In this document: one piece after another, positions 46,201-53,694 of the stretch
Numbering within the stretch: position 1 is the first letter of the stretch
Layout: each line of letters starts with the position of its first letter
DNA from: Nectonema munidae
Taxonomy: Eukaryota > Nematomorpha > Nectonematoida > Nectonematidae
Reading direction: 5' to 3'
NCBI GenBank assembly: GCA_030549495.1
Contig: JAUIRK010001006.1
Span: forward strand, 293,501-357,500
DNA length: 64,000 nucleotides
Notes under the pieces: generated by a model
What the model was told of the DNA's origin: nothing
Database searches by the model: none
What the model saw: only the letters and a program-made list of their open reading frames with translations
Position numbers and translations under genes: made by a program

Positions 46201-48727
46201 ACCCATTATGCCAGCTCATAAAAATTAAAAAAAAACTCATAAAATAAAAATCTTACTTTCTTCTTTTTTATAGTATGTAAAACCTCCAATGCCTTGGACC
46301 ATTTTATAAAAATTTAGTAAAAATAGATGTGAAAATATTGAAAACTGAACAAAAAGAGTAATATTGAATAATTGAGTGGAAGAAATGATATTATTAAAGA
46401 TTATTGAAGAAACTATAAGGAAAATAATCGTAAATTTCCTTAGCTTCTACAATTAAAAATGGTATTAACTGAAAAAAAGAACCTAATCCCCAATATCTTA
46501 AGCCTCTACAACGAAAAATGATATAACTGGAAAAAGGAAGCTATTCCCCAATTTTCTAAACTTCTATAATGAAGAAATAATATCAACTGAGAGAGGGAAA
46601 CTAAATTCTACATTCTACATGTTTTCATTTGTATATGCCACTACGAGTAGACAGTGAAAGTAGTAGTAAGCTTTGCGTAGATCGCATGGTGTGATTATAA
46701 TTATCTTTTGCTGCATATGGGTATGATGTAGTATCGCCTTTTTATTCCAGGCACCTTTTTTCCCATTACCGTTAAAATATCTCTAAAGTAACTATATGAT
46801 GAAAGTATATTAGAAAGTTGTGCATACTTCTTCGCAAGAAAAAACAGTATCTTTTGTGACGTTCAAGAAAGAGAGTGCAAGTTCATTGGAACAAGAATTT
46901 AGGATTGCAAAACTACCAGACTCAACTGAAGAAATGTTAACCAGAGAAATCAACACTCTCTCATATATTTCCACTTTATCCAAATTCTTTGTAGCTAGAA
47001 GTGCTGAGAGAAAGGAGGCGAAAAACTTAGAACTCACTATTTGTTCTATGCTATCTTTGCCTAAAAATTTACAAGAGATTTTGAAAGGAAGTAAATAAGA
47101 ATAGAATAATTTATAATGTACTTAGCCCTAATGGTAAATTTATTCAAGGATATAAAGACATTAGTAATGGAGTATAGAATAAAGTTATCCAACAAAAAAT
47201 AAAAATTATTGAAAGCAGTTGATGACTTTTTGAAGGGTTAAAAAGTGAAAATATTGTAACAGATATCCGAAAATACCTTATTCATAATGGCTTCCAGTTC
47301 TGCGGAATATTGTTATGTTAATCTAAGGTGATATAACCATTAACTTTGGAGGATTACAAGAATGAAGGGTCATTTTTAAGGTTCTTTCTTTAGAGAGATA
47401 GGATGATCATATCATATTCATAGGTTTGCAGCTAGGTATATTATAGTATGCAGCTAAGTATATTTTTTAATTGGATCATACAATTATGGTCTTATTTTCG
47501 ATTATCCTATCTATGACCGCCATCGCCTGGTCCCAAGTCCAGGGTGCGAAAAAAGGAGGGTTGGCGTCAGGAAGCGCATCCGGTCATAAAACCATTGCTC
47601 CAACAAAACCTTATGGATACAAACGAAACTGCACATGTAGAGAGACGGGATGATGAAGATTGGATAAAGAAGGTAATAAAGAGGGAGATTCATGGAAGGA
47701 AGAAGCGCGGTCGACCTTCTCTGAAATGGAAGAATGCAATTGAAAAGGATATGAGTATGTACGAAATCGACATAAAGGATAGAGATAGATGGAAGAAAGC
47801 AATGGAAAGTTTGAAGTTTGTATCCATAAGAAAGGTGCACCCTGCAAAGAGGACCCACCTTCTAAAACAAAATGAATGATGATGATTATACAATTATGGA
47901 ATATATATTAAAAATACCAATGAATAATTAATTATATTTTGTTATTCACATCTTTAATAGTGCCAGTATATAAGAAAGGAGACGATTAAGATTGTAGAAA
48001 CTACAATGAAATGAAGCTGCTAGAACATTCACCTAAACATTCGAAAGAATACTGAAAAAAAGAATATGTAGAATGAGAGAGCATAAGCAGTTTCGATTCA
48101 TGCCAGGGAAAAGCACAATAGATGCTAACTTTATTGTGAGGCAACTAATAGAAAAAAGATGGAAGGTCCATCGCCAGTATATTTGGTTTTGTAAATCTTG
48201 AAAAAAGTTATGATGGAGTGCCAAGAGATGTAGTCTATTTTTGTTTGTGAAAAGGAGAGGTAAGGAAAATTACTAATAAAGTGATAAGATGTACTATAAA
48301 ACTACTGTTTTTCTACTGCGTGATTGAAGGAAGCAAAATTCGATGGAATAGCCATGTCATGAAAAAAGAGATACTTTGCGTAGATGAAAGAAATATCCTG
48401 TTATATGGAAAATAGGAGGTAGGAAAAATTGGTCTAAAGGAATGTAGGAAAAAAATACTAATAGATAAAAAAGAAAATGGAGACTTGGGAGCATGACAAC
48501 GGACCCTACATAACCTTAATCTGGCGGACAGGCAAATTTGATTTTCAGAATCAGCAGCTTATCACACCATTAGTTAGTACAAAATAAAATCTTATAGTTT
48601 TACAAACAAAGCTTACCAGTAAAGATGGAAGAAAGATTGAGAGTTGTTGTTAACATCATTTCATTCTCTAAAGTTGACGCACTAAGTAAGAGATCAGCTA
48701 AATCTGCCAAAATTGGTTCTTCAACGC
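31050..48727 (-). CDS. HGH1: HGH1 homologue, eEF2-folding ARM-repeat protein (five exons, first exon missing)
   Basis: HGH1 is a cytosolic ARM-repeat protein that in yeast and human helps the TRiC chaperonin fold translation elongation factor eEF2. Exons 48727-48617, 47060-46828, 44087-43727, 43671-43469 and 31250-31050 join with matching phases (1/2, 0/0, 1/2, 0/0) and encode about 369 residues to a stop; the human protein has about 390. Diagnostic motifs are FLLLPLMGSEF, EMNKLPVDLQYL and YGRNCLRNNGVYYILR followed by H-L-W-E, aligning with human LLPLAGPE, EMERLPVDLQYL and GRQQVRDQGAYLILRELHSWE. The N-terminal exons are more diverged but keep the helical ARM pattern. Introns are 1556, 2740, 55 and 12218 bp; the last contains a 6.2-kb hAT. 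A short first exon with the start codon was not found. Seen: exons, phases, motifs. Function is transferred from the family. Confidence 0.88.
32018..32320 (+). pseudogene. Chimeric frame ending in a piggyBac segment
   Basis: A plus-strand frame preceded by a strong acceptor-like tract (TTTTTTCTCATTCCAG) reads through an unrecognised basic stretch (SWMKRRKVFGSRRARFCW) into CRCPAKDGYWYQFDLYNGRF, which is a piggyBac transposase segment (family DGYVYDFELYTGK). A second copy of that segment lies at 35840. The unrecognised front half may be more transposon sequence or an exonised insertion. Confidence 0.45.
32440..35397 (+). pseudogene. LINE with endonuclease, RT remnants and Cys-rich domain
   Basis: In order: a 5' leader containing GCATCCGGTCATAAA; an apurinic-type endonuclease (ASINLGSLVGKS, IAIAGLQEVRYKN, SVYAPQSG, KTVIDYILVR); the linker TWWWNRENVQNAVKEKK; a reduced reverse transcriptase (VGVHQGSLF, ILYADDLIL, GLKVNIAKTKTM); an inserted PHD-like finger (CSVCGS, CVKCELWVHKRCSG, CRSC); and the C-terminal HRLRWQGHLERM, RRGRPEKRWEDAVKEDM. 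It ends in GACCTGCTCATTAGAG and a (GAT)n tail. The middle of the RT domain is missing and the frame breaks several times. The clade is RTE-like by wording, not certain. It lies in the last HGH1 intron, opposite to the gene. Confidence 0.88.
35440..36200 (+). pseudogene. piggyBac transposase relic
   Basis: Plus-strand frames carry EQSAIYMEQCGSPF and KDFGVPYISNIMNRNHF (N-terminal domain), then after a gap CRCLTKDGYWYQFDLYTGRR and a broken LYF...LLHNYNV-like part. The order fits a piggyBac transposase; breaks are numerous. It follows directly on the LINE tail within the HGH1 intron. 36200-36530 holds nothing else recognised. Confidence 0.65.
36530..36915 (-). repeat. GC-rich retroposon-like 3' end with (GAT)n tail
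   Basis: A block of clearly higher GC. In minus orientation it ends in GATGATGATAATGATT, the tail style of the LINEs in this window, and it has ACCATGG-centred inverted words near the 3' end (CCATGGTAAACTAG/CTAGCGCTCCATGG). It has no coding potential. A SINE or truncated LINE is likely; no tRNA-type boxes are clear. Confidence 0.4.
38317..38466. mobile_element. 150-bp hAT-type MITE with perfect target duplication
   Basis: TIRs CAGGGGCGTAGCCA and inverted CAGTGGCGTAGCCA, flanked by TCAGTCAG at 38309-38316 and 38467-38474. It contains poly-C runs. Nested inside the 6.2-kb hAT, so it is younger than it. Confidence 0.92.
39235..39348 (-). repeat. tRNA-derived SINE in the 6.2-kb hAT
   Basis: In minus orientation a GGGTGGAATGGCCGATTGGT head is followed by a B-box-like GGGTTGGATTAC, then TCATCGATACCAATTTGTTC. 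The two deletion derivatives carry the same SINE at the homologous position, so it was present before they arose. Confidence 0.6.
39530..41551 (+). pseudogene. hAT transposase with TTF zinc finger (ZMYM1-like), disrupted
   Basis: It begins near MQHKRKISQSDILSFF. Then come the TTF finger (DRAFCYACRCFGTK, FTITGFNNWRKAM, HIQSSDHCLP), the DUF4371-like NRNYLKVLLQYHIFFSK and YRGHDETSDSLNCG, VHCASHRLNLAVIG, LGNTRWDCNFYALDF and the C-terminal dimerisation motif TTSQLERSFSTINRT. The frame changes at least six times, so the gene is dead, though almost the full length is present. Confidence 0.88.
43376..43468. other. Intron stub between hAT and HGH1 exon D
   Basis: Ninety-three bases of HGH1 intron left between the hAT target duplication and the exon D donor. 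Confidence 0.7.
43469..43671 (-). CDS. HGH1: HGH1 exon D (LPVDLQYL signature)
   Basis: Two bases plus 67 codons, acceptor CTTTTTTAG|GG, donor TGT|GTAAGA. It contains LSFLLLPLMGSEF and DEMNKLPVDLQYLSVD, the most conserved signature of HGH1. The intron before it is 55 bp. Its donor lies 101 bp from the end of a 6.2-kb hAT insertion. Confidence 0.92.
43727..44087 (-). CDS. HGH1: HGH1 exon C (central ARM repeats)
   Basis: One hundred and twenty codons plus one base, acceptor ATCTTCAG|AAA, donor ACAG|GTAAAT. It contains ARSFFLNLSHF (family LAGTLLANLSRE) and LVLTILGIIKNCLQF (family VVGTLRNCCF). It reads in from exon B in phase 0. Confidence 0.85.
45707..45903. repeat. Foldback (near-perfect inverted repeat) with hammerhead-like words
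   Basis: Arms of about 80-90 bp around a short centre near 45800; both read AATATTTCGGTCACTGTGACC or its complement. Each arm, read outward from the centre, carries CTGAAGAAGGTCA...TGACCGAAA (45822-45846 on plus, 45787-45763 on minus), the shape CUGANGA-hairpin-GAAA of the hammerhead core. Confidence 0.8.
45992..46150 (-). CDS. Splice-bounded exon candidate, unknown coil-forming protein
   Basis: Acceptor ATATTTCAG|C and donor CCAA|GTGAGT bound 159 bp open in one frame (in after two bases, out after two). It encodes RSSLPIEDRSVSEVLEFYKK and a charged, helix-prone remainder. Its phases do not fit HGH1 exons B and C, which join each other perfectly, so it is not an HGH1 exon. It may belong to the surrounding 1.7-kb element. 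Product not recognised. Confidence 0.35.
46828..47060 (-). CDS. HGH1: HGH1 exon B (second ARM repeat)
   Basis: Seventy-seven whole codons plus two bases, acceptor AATTTTTAG|GC, donor GAA|GTATGC. It encodes SIEQIVSSKFFASFLSALL and ERVLISLVNISS, corresponding to the LLRALAALL...YRALINLSA stretch of human HGH1. A plus-strand open frame at 46820-47098 is its shadow. Confidence 0.8.
47490..47887 (+). mobile_element. Short LINE derivative (5' piece joined to 3' end) with 12-bp target duplication
   Basis: Flanked by ATACAATTATGG at 47478-47489 and 47888-47899. It starts with LINE leader sequence (GGCGTCAGGAAGCGCATCC, as at 32755) and passes directly to the C-terminal RKKRGRPSLKWKNAIEKDM coding end and a GATGATGAT tail. 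All of the endonuclease and RT is missing. It lies in the HGH1 intron between exons A and B. Confidence 0.85.
47960..48560 (+). pseudogene. LINE reverse-transcriptase fragment
   Basis: Plus-strand frames give IVPVYKKGDD, CRNYNEMKLLEH, FRFMPGKSTIDANF, FVNLEKSYDGVPRDVVYF and a trailing LADRQI-like end. These are the fingers and motif A of a non-LTR reverse transcriptase. The motif A aspartate (family FVDLEKAYD) is asparagine here, and there are several breaks. Within the HGH1 intron between exons A and B. Confidence 0.75.
48617..48727 (-). CDS. HGH1: HGH1 exon A (first ARM repeat)
   Basis: Thirty-six whole codons between acceptor TTTATTAG|GC and donor ACTG|GTAAGC. It encodes VEEPILADLADLLLS and TTTLNLSS, the pattern of the first HGH1 ARM repeat. 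Its phase-1 end joins the GC start of exon B to make a glycine codon. Bases upstream are pyrimidine-rich intron, so the in-frame upstream methionine is not taken as the start. Confidence 0.75.
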
Positions 48728-48859
48728 CTAATAAAATTAATAGCAAGTGGAAACACAAAAACCGATTAATCACACTACAAAATTGATTGATCATAAGGTT
48801 ATAATTTAGTCCTGTTTGCAGCCTTCCAAAAATTGATATTACTCTAAAAGAAACATTTG

Positions 48860-49300
48860 GTCCAAATAATTATATAGTTTTTTAAACATATAAATTAATT
48901 TTCAAGTACCTTTTGTTTACAGATACAGGTGAAATTCCTTTTTTATGAAAATCAGTCAAACCTGACAAAAAATAATAGTCTTTATGGCACTAAATCACTA
49001 ACGAAACGTACTGTCCCAACAGTTTCGGTTCTTTTCGGATGAGAGGCAGAAGACTACCGACAGCGACTAGTCGGTTCGCCAGACTCACAAAATTAAGTGA
49101 GACAGTTCTAACGAACCGGTGCGAACCGGCTGAATCCCACTACTGTTTATATACCAACTTTCAAACATGTAGAATTTAATGATGTTCATTTTTTATGAAA
49201 TCAATAAAACCTGTCAAAAAATCGATTAAACCTGTAAATTAATGTCAAATATATAAACTTCAAAATAAATTATACTTGAAATATTTCTCTGGTAATTATT
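48860..49300. repeat. Dispersed monomers of satellite A
   Basis: TTTTTTATGAAAATCAGTCAAACCTG at 48938 and ATTTTTTATGAAATCAATAAAACCTG at 49188, with TTCAAACATGTAGAATTTAATG, match the unit of the tandem array at 56.9-58.0 kb. These are solitary copies upstream of HGH1 exon A. Confidence 0.65.
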
Positions 49301-49941
49301 TTCTTAATTTATTTAATAAAAAAACTTTAGGTGTAATTCACTCAAATTATTTGTCAGTAAATTAGGTTTCTCGATAGGACCTCCATCTTTTTGGCTACAA
49401 ATTCGCAATCTTCTGGTAGTCTATACGCAGGGGCGCACATCCGGGGGCGAGGAGAGGGGGGGGGGGGGGGGGGATATGACCTTCGCCCCCCCCCCCCCCC
49501 CCCCCCCAATAATTTTCTATAAGTAAGAGTTGCTGCTTGTTTATAAAACATGTATGATGATCATGATATCTATGTATGAAGAATGGAGACTTTCGAATCA
49601 ATCAAACATCACATGCCAAGCTGCTCCTGAAATTCCTATCGAACATATTAGACGATGCGTGAGAGCTATATAATAATAATCCATTGCTTCAATATGCACA
49701 CAATAAGTCAGCAATGTTTATCACAGTGTCTCCTCTTTATAGTATTTTTGGGCAAATACATGTTGATGATCCACTAGATTTTCTCATCTTCTGTCACACT
49801 GATTCTATTTCCCTTTCTGTCTCCTCTGTTTTTCTCTTCCGCTTTCTCTGCTAAAACTCAATCATTCACTCAAGCTCTCTTCTTTCATTCAAGCCCTCTT
49901 CTCTTGTTAAGCCTTCTTATCTCATTCAGTTCTCTTCTCTC

Positions 49942-50143
49942 CAGTGACGTAGCTAGGCTGGGGCATGAGGGGCCGTGCCCACACTCCTATGTACCGCATG
50001 GTGCCCCATGCAACTTATGCGATATCAGTTTCTGAAAATTTCTCCAATGAAAGGATCAAGAAAGTATACAAAATGTTGCTCACGTTTTTTGTTTTTAAAT
50101 TGTGCCCCCCTCCCCCATTAACTTTTTTCTGGTTACACCACTG
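49942..50143 (+). mobile_element. 202-bp MITE with 8-bp target duplication (left copy)
   Basis: CAGTGACGTAGCTAG ... CTGGTTACACCACTG ends, flanked by CTTCTCTC (49934-49941) and CTTCTATC (50144-50151). The 6.2-kb parent lacks it at this site. A 66-residue open frame inside is non-coding by position. Confidence 0.88.
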
Positions 50144-50640
50144 CTTCTATCTAATTTGCATTTAGAGTTAAATTAAAATAGTTTCCAATTGTTCAATTTT
50201 ATATCAATGAATATTGTTAGACTCGCACTTAGAATTTTTTTCAACAAAAGTCATTTAATCTTTATCACTACGTTTGTTACATTTGAAAACTTTTATTTTT
50301 TCGAGTCAAGAAATTTTTTTAATAGCTATTTGGGAATGAATATTTTGACTAGCTATTCGGGTTAAAAGCAAGAATACTCTATTTTCTTAATATTTGAGCA
50401 GAGATATCTTTTATAATGTTCGATTGTTAAATTTTATAAGTAACATTGTACATAATCAAATACCTTTTTTAAAGAAAATTTGTTAATTATTATAGTAAAA
50501 ATATAATATCGAAACAAAACGTTTCAGTTGTTAAAAATGTACTTGATCTATTTATGCCAGCTGTCAGAATTTTATTTGTAGACAAATATTCAAAAAAACT
50601 CAATGGTTTTCTTTTCTCGTATACTTTGATTTATGTTAGT

Positions 50641-51022
50641 TTGGTCCTCGGACATTTCGCCCCATTATTTTCATAAGACAGTTCGTCCCATGGACAATTC
50701 GCTCCATTATTTTCATAAAACAGTTCGTCCCATGGACAATTCGTCCCATTATTTTCATAAGACATTTTGTTTCATGGACAATTCGCCCCGTTATTTTCAT
50801 AAGATATTTTGTCTCATGGACAATTCTAAAAAATTAAGAGATAAAATGATTAATTTGAAATAATTTAATAGAGATAAAATAAACAAGAATATAAAATTTT
50901 TTAATAATTTTACACATTTAATAAGCAAAGATGGATGAAACAAATAGCCTATGAGACAATTTGTCCAGGGGGGGGGGGGGGGGGGGCAAATTGTTTTTGG
51001 GGCGAAATGTCTATCGACCTTT
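50641..51022. mobile_element. MITE with CGGACATTTCGCCCC-type ends and 42-bp tandem repeat
   Basis: Ends TTTGGTCCTCGGACATTTCG and, inverted, AAAGGTCGATAGACATTTCG. Inside, 50660-50828 is four copies of a 42-bp unit (CATTATTTTCATAAGACAG + TTCGTCCCATGGACAATTCG), which creates a spurious 14-residue protein repeat on the plus strand. Near the right end is a run of about 18 G. A shrunken remnant occurs in the inverted copy at 52615-52670. Confidence 0.75.
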
Positions 51023-51286
51023 AGATTAAATAATTTTTTAATTAAAAGGGCTAGCTACTTAAATGTTGGCTTTTGCTGTTTATAAAAATTTGAAAATATC
51101 AAATAAACTCTAAATCTTTATGCCTCCTATTATTTTGAAATTATTCTGAGAACAGACGGTCCCATTTTAAAATAGTGAAAATTGCTTTATTAGATTTTCT
51201 TTCCTTTCTCTCTTATGTTAATTATGTAGCAAATTTTTCAATTTTAAGTAAAAGGTAAGGTACAGCGGGTGTATTTTTATTGACAA

Positions 51287-51404
51287 GGCACTGATGTACC
51301 GCTTATGTCAAACTATGAACAAATTCGTATCGATGAGGAATCGAATCCAGAGGCTTCCGTGCAGAGTCAATCATCTCAACCAACCTGCCATGCCACCCAT
51401 AGAG
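51287..51404 (-). repeat. tRNA-derived SINE (left derivative)
   Basis: In minus orientation: GGTGGCATGGCAGGTTGGTT, then B box GGATTCGATTCC and TCATCGATACGAATTTG. Same family and same host position as at 39.3 kb. Confidence 0.65.
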
Positions 51405-52227
51405 TATGCTGTAGGGGGGTACGTCAAATTAGTTTTCAAAAAACTTAAGTTATGCCCTAAATTTTTTAGTTTTTGTTGAAGCTCTATAACTTTTTCTGAT
51501 AAACTTTTTTCCCTTAAAATTTATTATAAAAGGGAAATCATTGCAAAATTTTAAGTTATTTTACTTTTTGTGGCTTGTATCAATTTAGCTTTTAAACTAT
51601 TTTTAAATGATGCTGAGTAAAAAGATTTTTTTTTACAAAATTTGTGAATTTAAATACTATACTTCCAGCGAAAATATTCTAATTAAGTTTGCAGAATATA
51701 CACTAGTTTAAAAAAATCCAAAAATGTTAGGGGGTGGAATAGTCTTTTCATTTGAAAAATGAAGTAGTCTACCAGGCACATTACAGAAATTGATGAAAGG
51801 ATATTTGATTCATAGAGAAAACAAATAACTGAAGGTTTGGTAGTTTTATATGAGTGAATGTAGTCTAAAGGCAAAGAGTCTACTAGACACCCTGCGATGT
51901 TTATATGGAAAAAATGTGATTGATTCAGGGGCAAGGGTATAAAACGAAGTTATAATTGTGCAAACAAAAATAAAACAAAAAATTAAGATCGCATTATTTC
52001 ATTTTACTCAGCATCATTCAAAAATAGTTTAAAAGCTAAATTGATACAAGCTACAAAAATCTACATAAAGTAAAATAACTGTTAACATTCTGCAATGATT
52101 TGCCTTTTATAATAACTTTTAAGGAAAAAAAGTCTATCAGAAAAAGTTATAGAGCTTCAACAAAAACTAAAAAATTTTAGAGCATAACTTAAGTTTTTTG
52201 AAAACTAATTTGACGTATCCCCTACAG

Positions 52228-52346
52228 CATAATCTATGGGTGGCATGGCAGGTTGGTTGAGATGATGGACATAGCACGGAAGCCTATGGATTCGATTCCT
52301 CATCGATACGAATTTGTTCATAGTTTGACATAAGCGGTACATCAGT
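52228..52346 (+). repeat. tRNA-derived SINE (right derivative)
   Basis: GGTGGCATGGCAGGTTGGTT, B box GGATTCGATTCC, CTCATCGATACGAATTTG on the plus strand; mirror of the left copy. Confidence 0.65.
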
Positions 52347-52951
52347 GCCTGGTCAATGAAAATACATACGCTGCACCTTACCTTTTACTCAAAATTGAAA
52401 AATTTGCTACATAATTGACATAAGAGAGAAAGGAAACAAAATAAACTAATAAAGCAATTTTCACTATTTTAAAATGGAAACATCTGTTCTCAGAATAATT
52501 TCAAAATAATAGGAGGCATAAATAATTAGAGTTTATTTGATATTTTCAAGTTTTTATAAGCAGCAAAAGCCAACCTTTAAGTAGCTAGCCCTTATAATTA
52601 AAAAATTATTTAAATAACGGTCGACAGACATTTCGCCCCATAGACAATTTACCCCCTGACAAATTGTTGAAAATCGAACATTATAAAAAATATCTCTGCT
52701 CAAATATTAAGCAAATAAAGTATTCTTGCTTTTAAAGTGAATAGATAATCAAAATATTCATACCCAAATAACTCTTTAAAAAAATTTGACTCGAAAAAAT
52801 AAAAGTTTTCAAATGTAACAAACGTAGTGATAAAGATTAAATGACTTTTGTTGAAAAAAATTCTAAGTGCGAGTCTAACAATATTCATTGATATAAAATT
52901 GAACAATTGGAAACTATTTTAATTTAACTCTAAATGCAAATTAGATAGAAG

Positions 52952-53153
52952 CAGTGGTGTAACCAGAAAAAAGTTAATGGGGGAGGGGGGCACAATTTAA
53001 AAACAAAAAACGTGAGCAACATTTTGTATACTTTCTTGATCCTTTCATTGGAGAAATTTTCAAAAACTGATATCGCATAAGTTGCATGGGGCACCATGCG
53101 GTACATAGGAGTGTGGGCACGGCCCCTCATGCCCCAGACTAGCTACGTCACTG
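52952..53153 (-). mobile_element. 202-bp MITE, inverted right copy
   Basis: Mirror of the copy at 49942 with the same target duplications inverted (GATAGAAG, GAGAGAAG). It was already in the derivative before that was duplicated in inverted form. Confidence 0.88.
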
Positions 53154-53694
53154 GAGAGAAGAGAGCTGAATGAGATAGGAGAGCTTAACAAGAGAAGAGG
53201 GCTTGAACGAAAGAAGAGAGCTTGAGTGAATGATTGAGTTTTAGCAGAGAAAGCGCAAGAGAAAAACAGATGAGACAGAAAGAGAAATAGAATCACCGTG
53301 ACAGAAGATGAGAAAATCTAGTAGATCATCAACATGTGTTTGCTCAAAAATACTACGAGACACTGTGATAAACATTGCTTACTTATTGTGTGCACATTGA
53401 AGCAATGGATTATTATTATATAGCTCTCACGCATCGTCTGTAAAATATGTTCGATAGGAATTTCAGAGCAACTTGGCATGATGTTTGATTGAGTCGAAAG
53501 TCGGCATACATGTTTTATAAACAAGCAGCAACTCTTACTTATAGAAAATTATTTGGGGGGGGGGGGGGGGGGGGAGGAGGGGGGCGAAGGTCATTTCCCT
53601 CCCCCCCCCCCCCCCCTGAAAACACCTTGGGGGGGGGGGGGGGGGGGGGGCGGTTGCCCCCCTCGCCCCCCGGATGTGCGCCCCTGGATCCAAG

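Larger units (their letters stand above)
45053..46733. mobile_element. 1.7-kb DNA element with ~90-bp terminal inverted repeats
   Basis: 45056-45147 and 46638-46730 are inverted copies, about nine bases in ten identical: TACATCATACCC, GCAGCAAAAGATAATTA, CACACCATGCGATCTACGCA, CTACTACTTTC and GTCTACTCG occur in both. Ends are TACATCATAC...GTATGATGTA. No transposase domain is recognised. It lies in the HGH1 intron between exons B and C and contains a foldback and a splice-bounded open frame. 44088-45052 on its left is AT-rich with a (TA)n run at 44226. Confidence 0.8.
49428..51625 (+). mobile_element. Deletion derivative of the 6.2-kb hAT (left half of a palindrome)
   Basis: It begins CAGGGGCGCACATCC and follows the 6.2-kb element from its 5' end to the TTTTACTTTTTG word, then jumps to CTTGTATCAATTTAGC and GATGCTGAG, skipping parent bases of roughly 39507-42611. 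The 3' terminus is absent because it meets the inverted copy. It contains two MITEs and a SINE. Confidence 0.88.
51626..53686 (-). mobile_element. Deletion derivative of the 6.2-kb hAT (inverted right half)
   Basis: The same derivative in reverse. It starts with parent 3' sequence inverted (51630-51900 matches 43220-42965), then TTTTACTCAGCATCATT, the SINE, a remnant of the CGGACATTTCGCCCC element, the 202-bp MITE and the pyrimidine-rich 5' region, ending GGATGTGCGCCCCTG at 53686. Some 0.4-0.6 kb present in the left half is missing near 52620-52680. The flanks TCTATACG and GATCCAAG do not match, so the pair did not arrive as one clean insertion. Confidence 0.85.

Noticed and set aside
46820-47098. 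Plus-strand open frame of 92 codons
   Set aside because: Shadow of HGH1 exon B; only the minus strand has matching phases and ARM-repeat wording.
48600-48794. Upstream methionine as HGH1 start
   Set aside because: The codons before 48727 are a pyrimidine-rich intron end with an acceptor; the resulting N-terminus would be an implausible hydrophobic leader.
49354-49601. Proline- and glycine-rich open frames over the poly-G/C tracts, also at 53489-53849 and 56609-56887
   Set aside because: Translations of homopolymer runs within element ends; no coding evidence.
49965-50165. Near-identical 66-codon frames here and at 52930-53130
   Set aside because: Both lie in the 202-bp MITE copied in the palindrome; identity reflects the repeat, not a gene.
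50633-50863. Repeat protein with HYFHKTVRPMDNS units
   Set aside because: By-product of the 42-bp DNA repeat, which happens to be a multiple of three.
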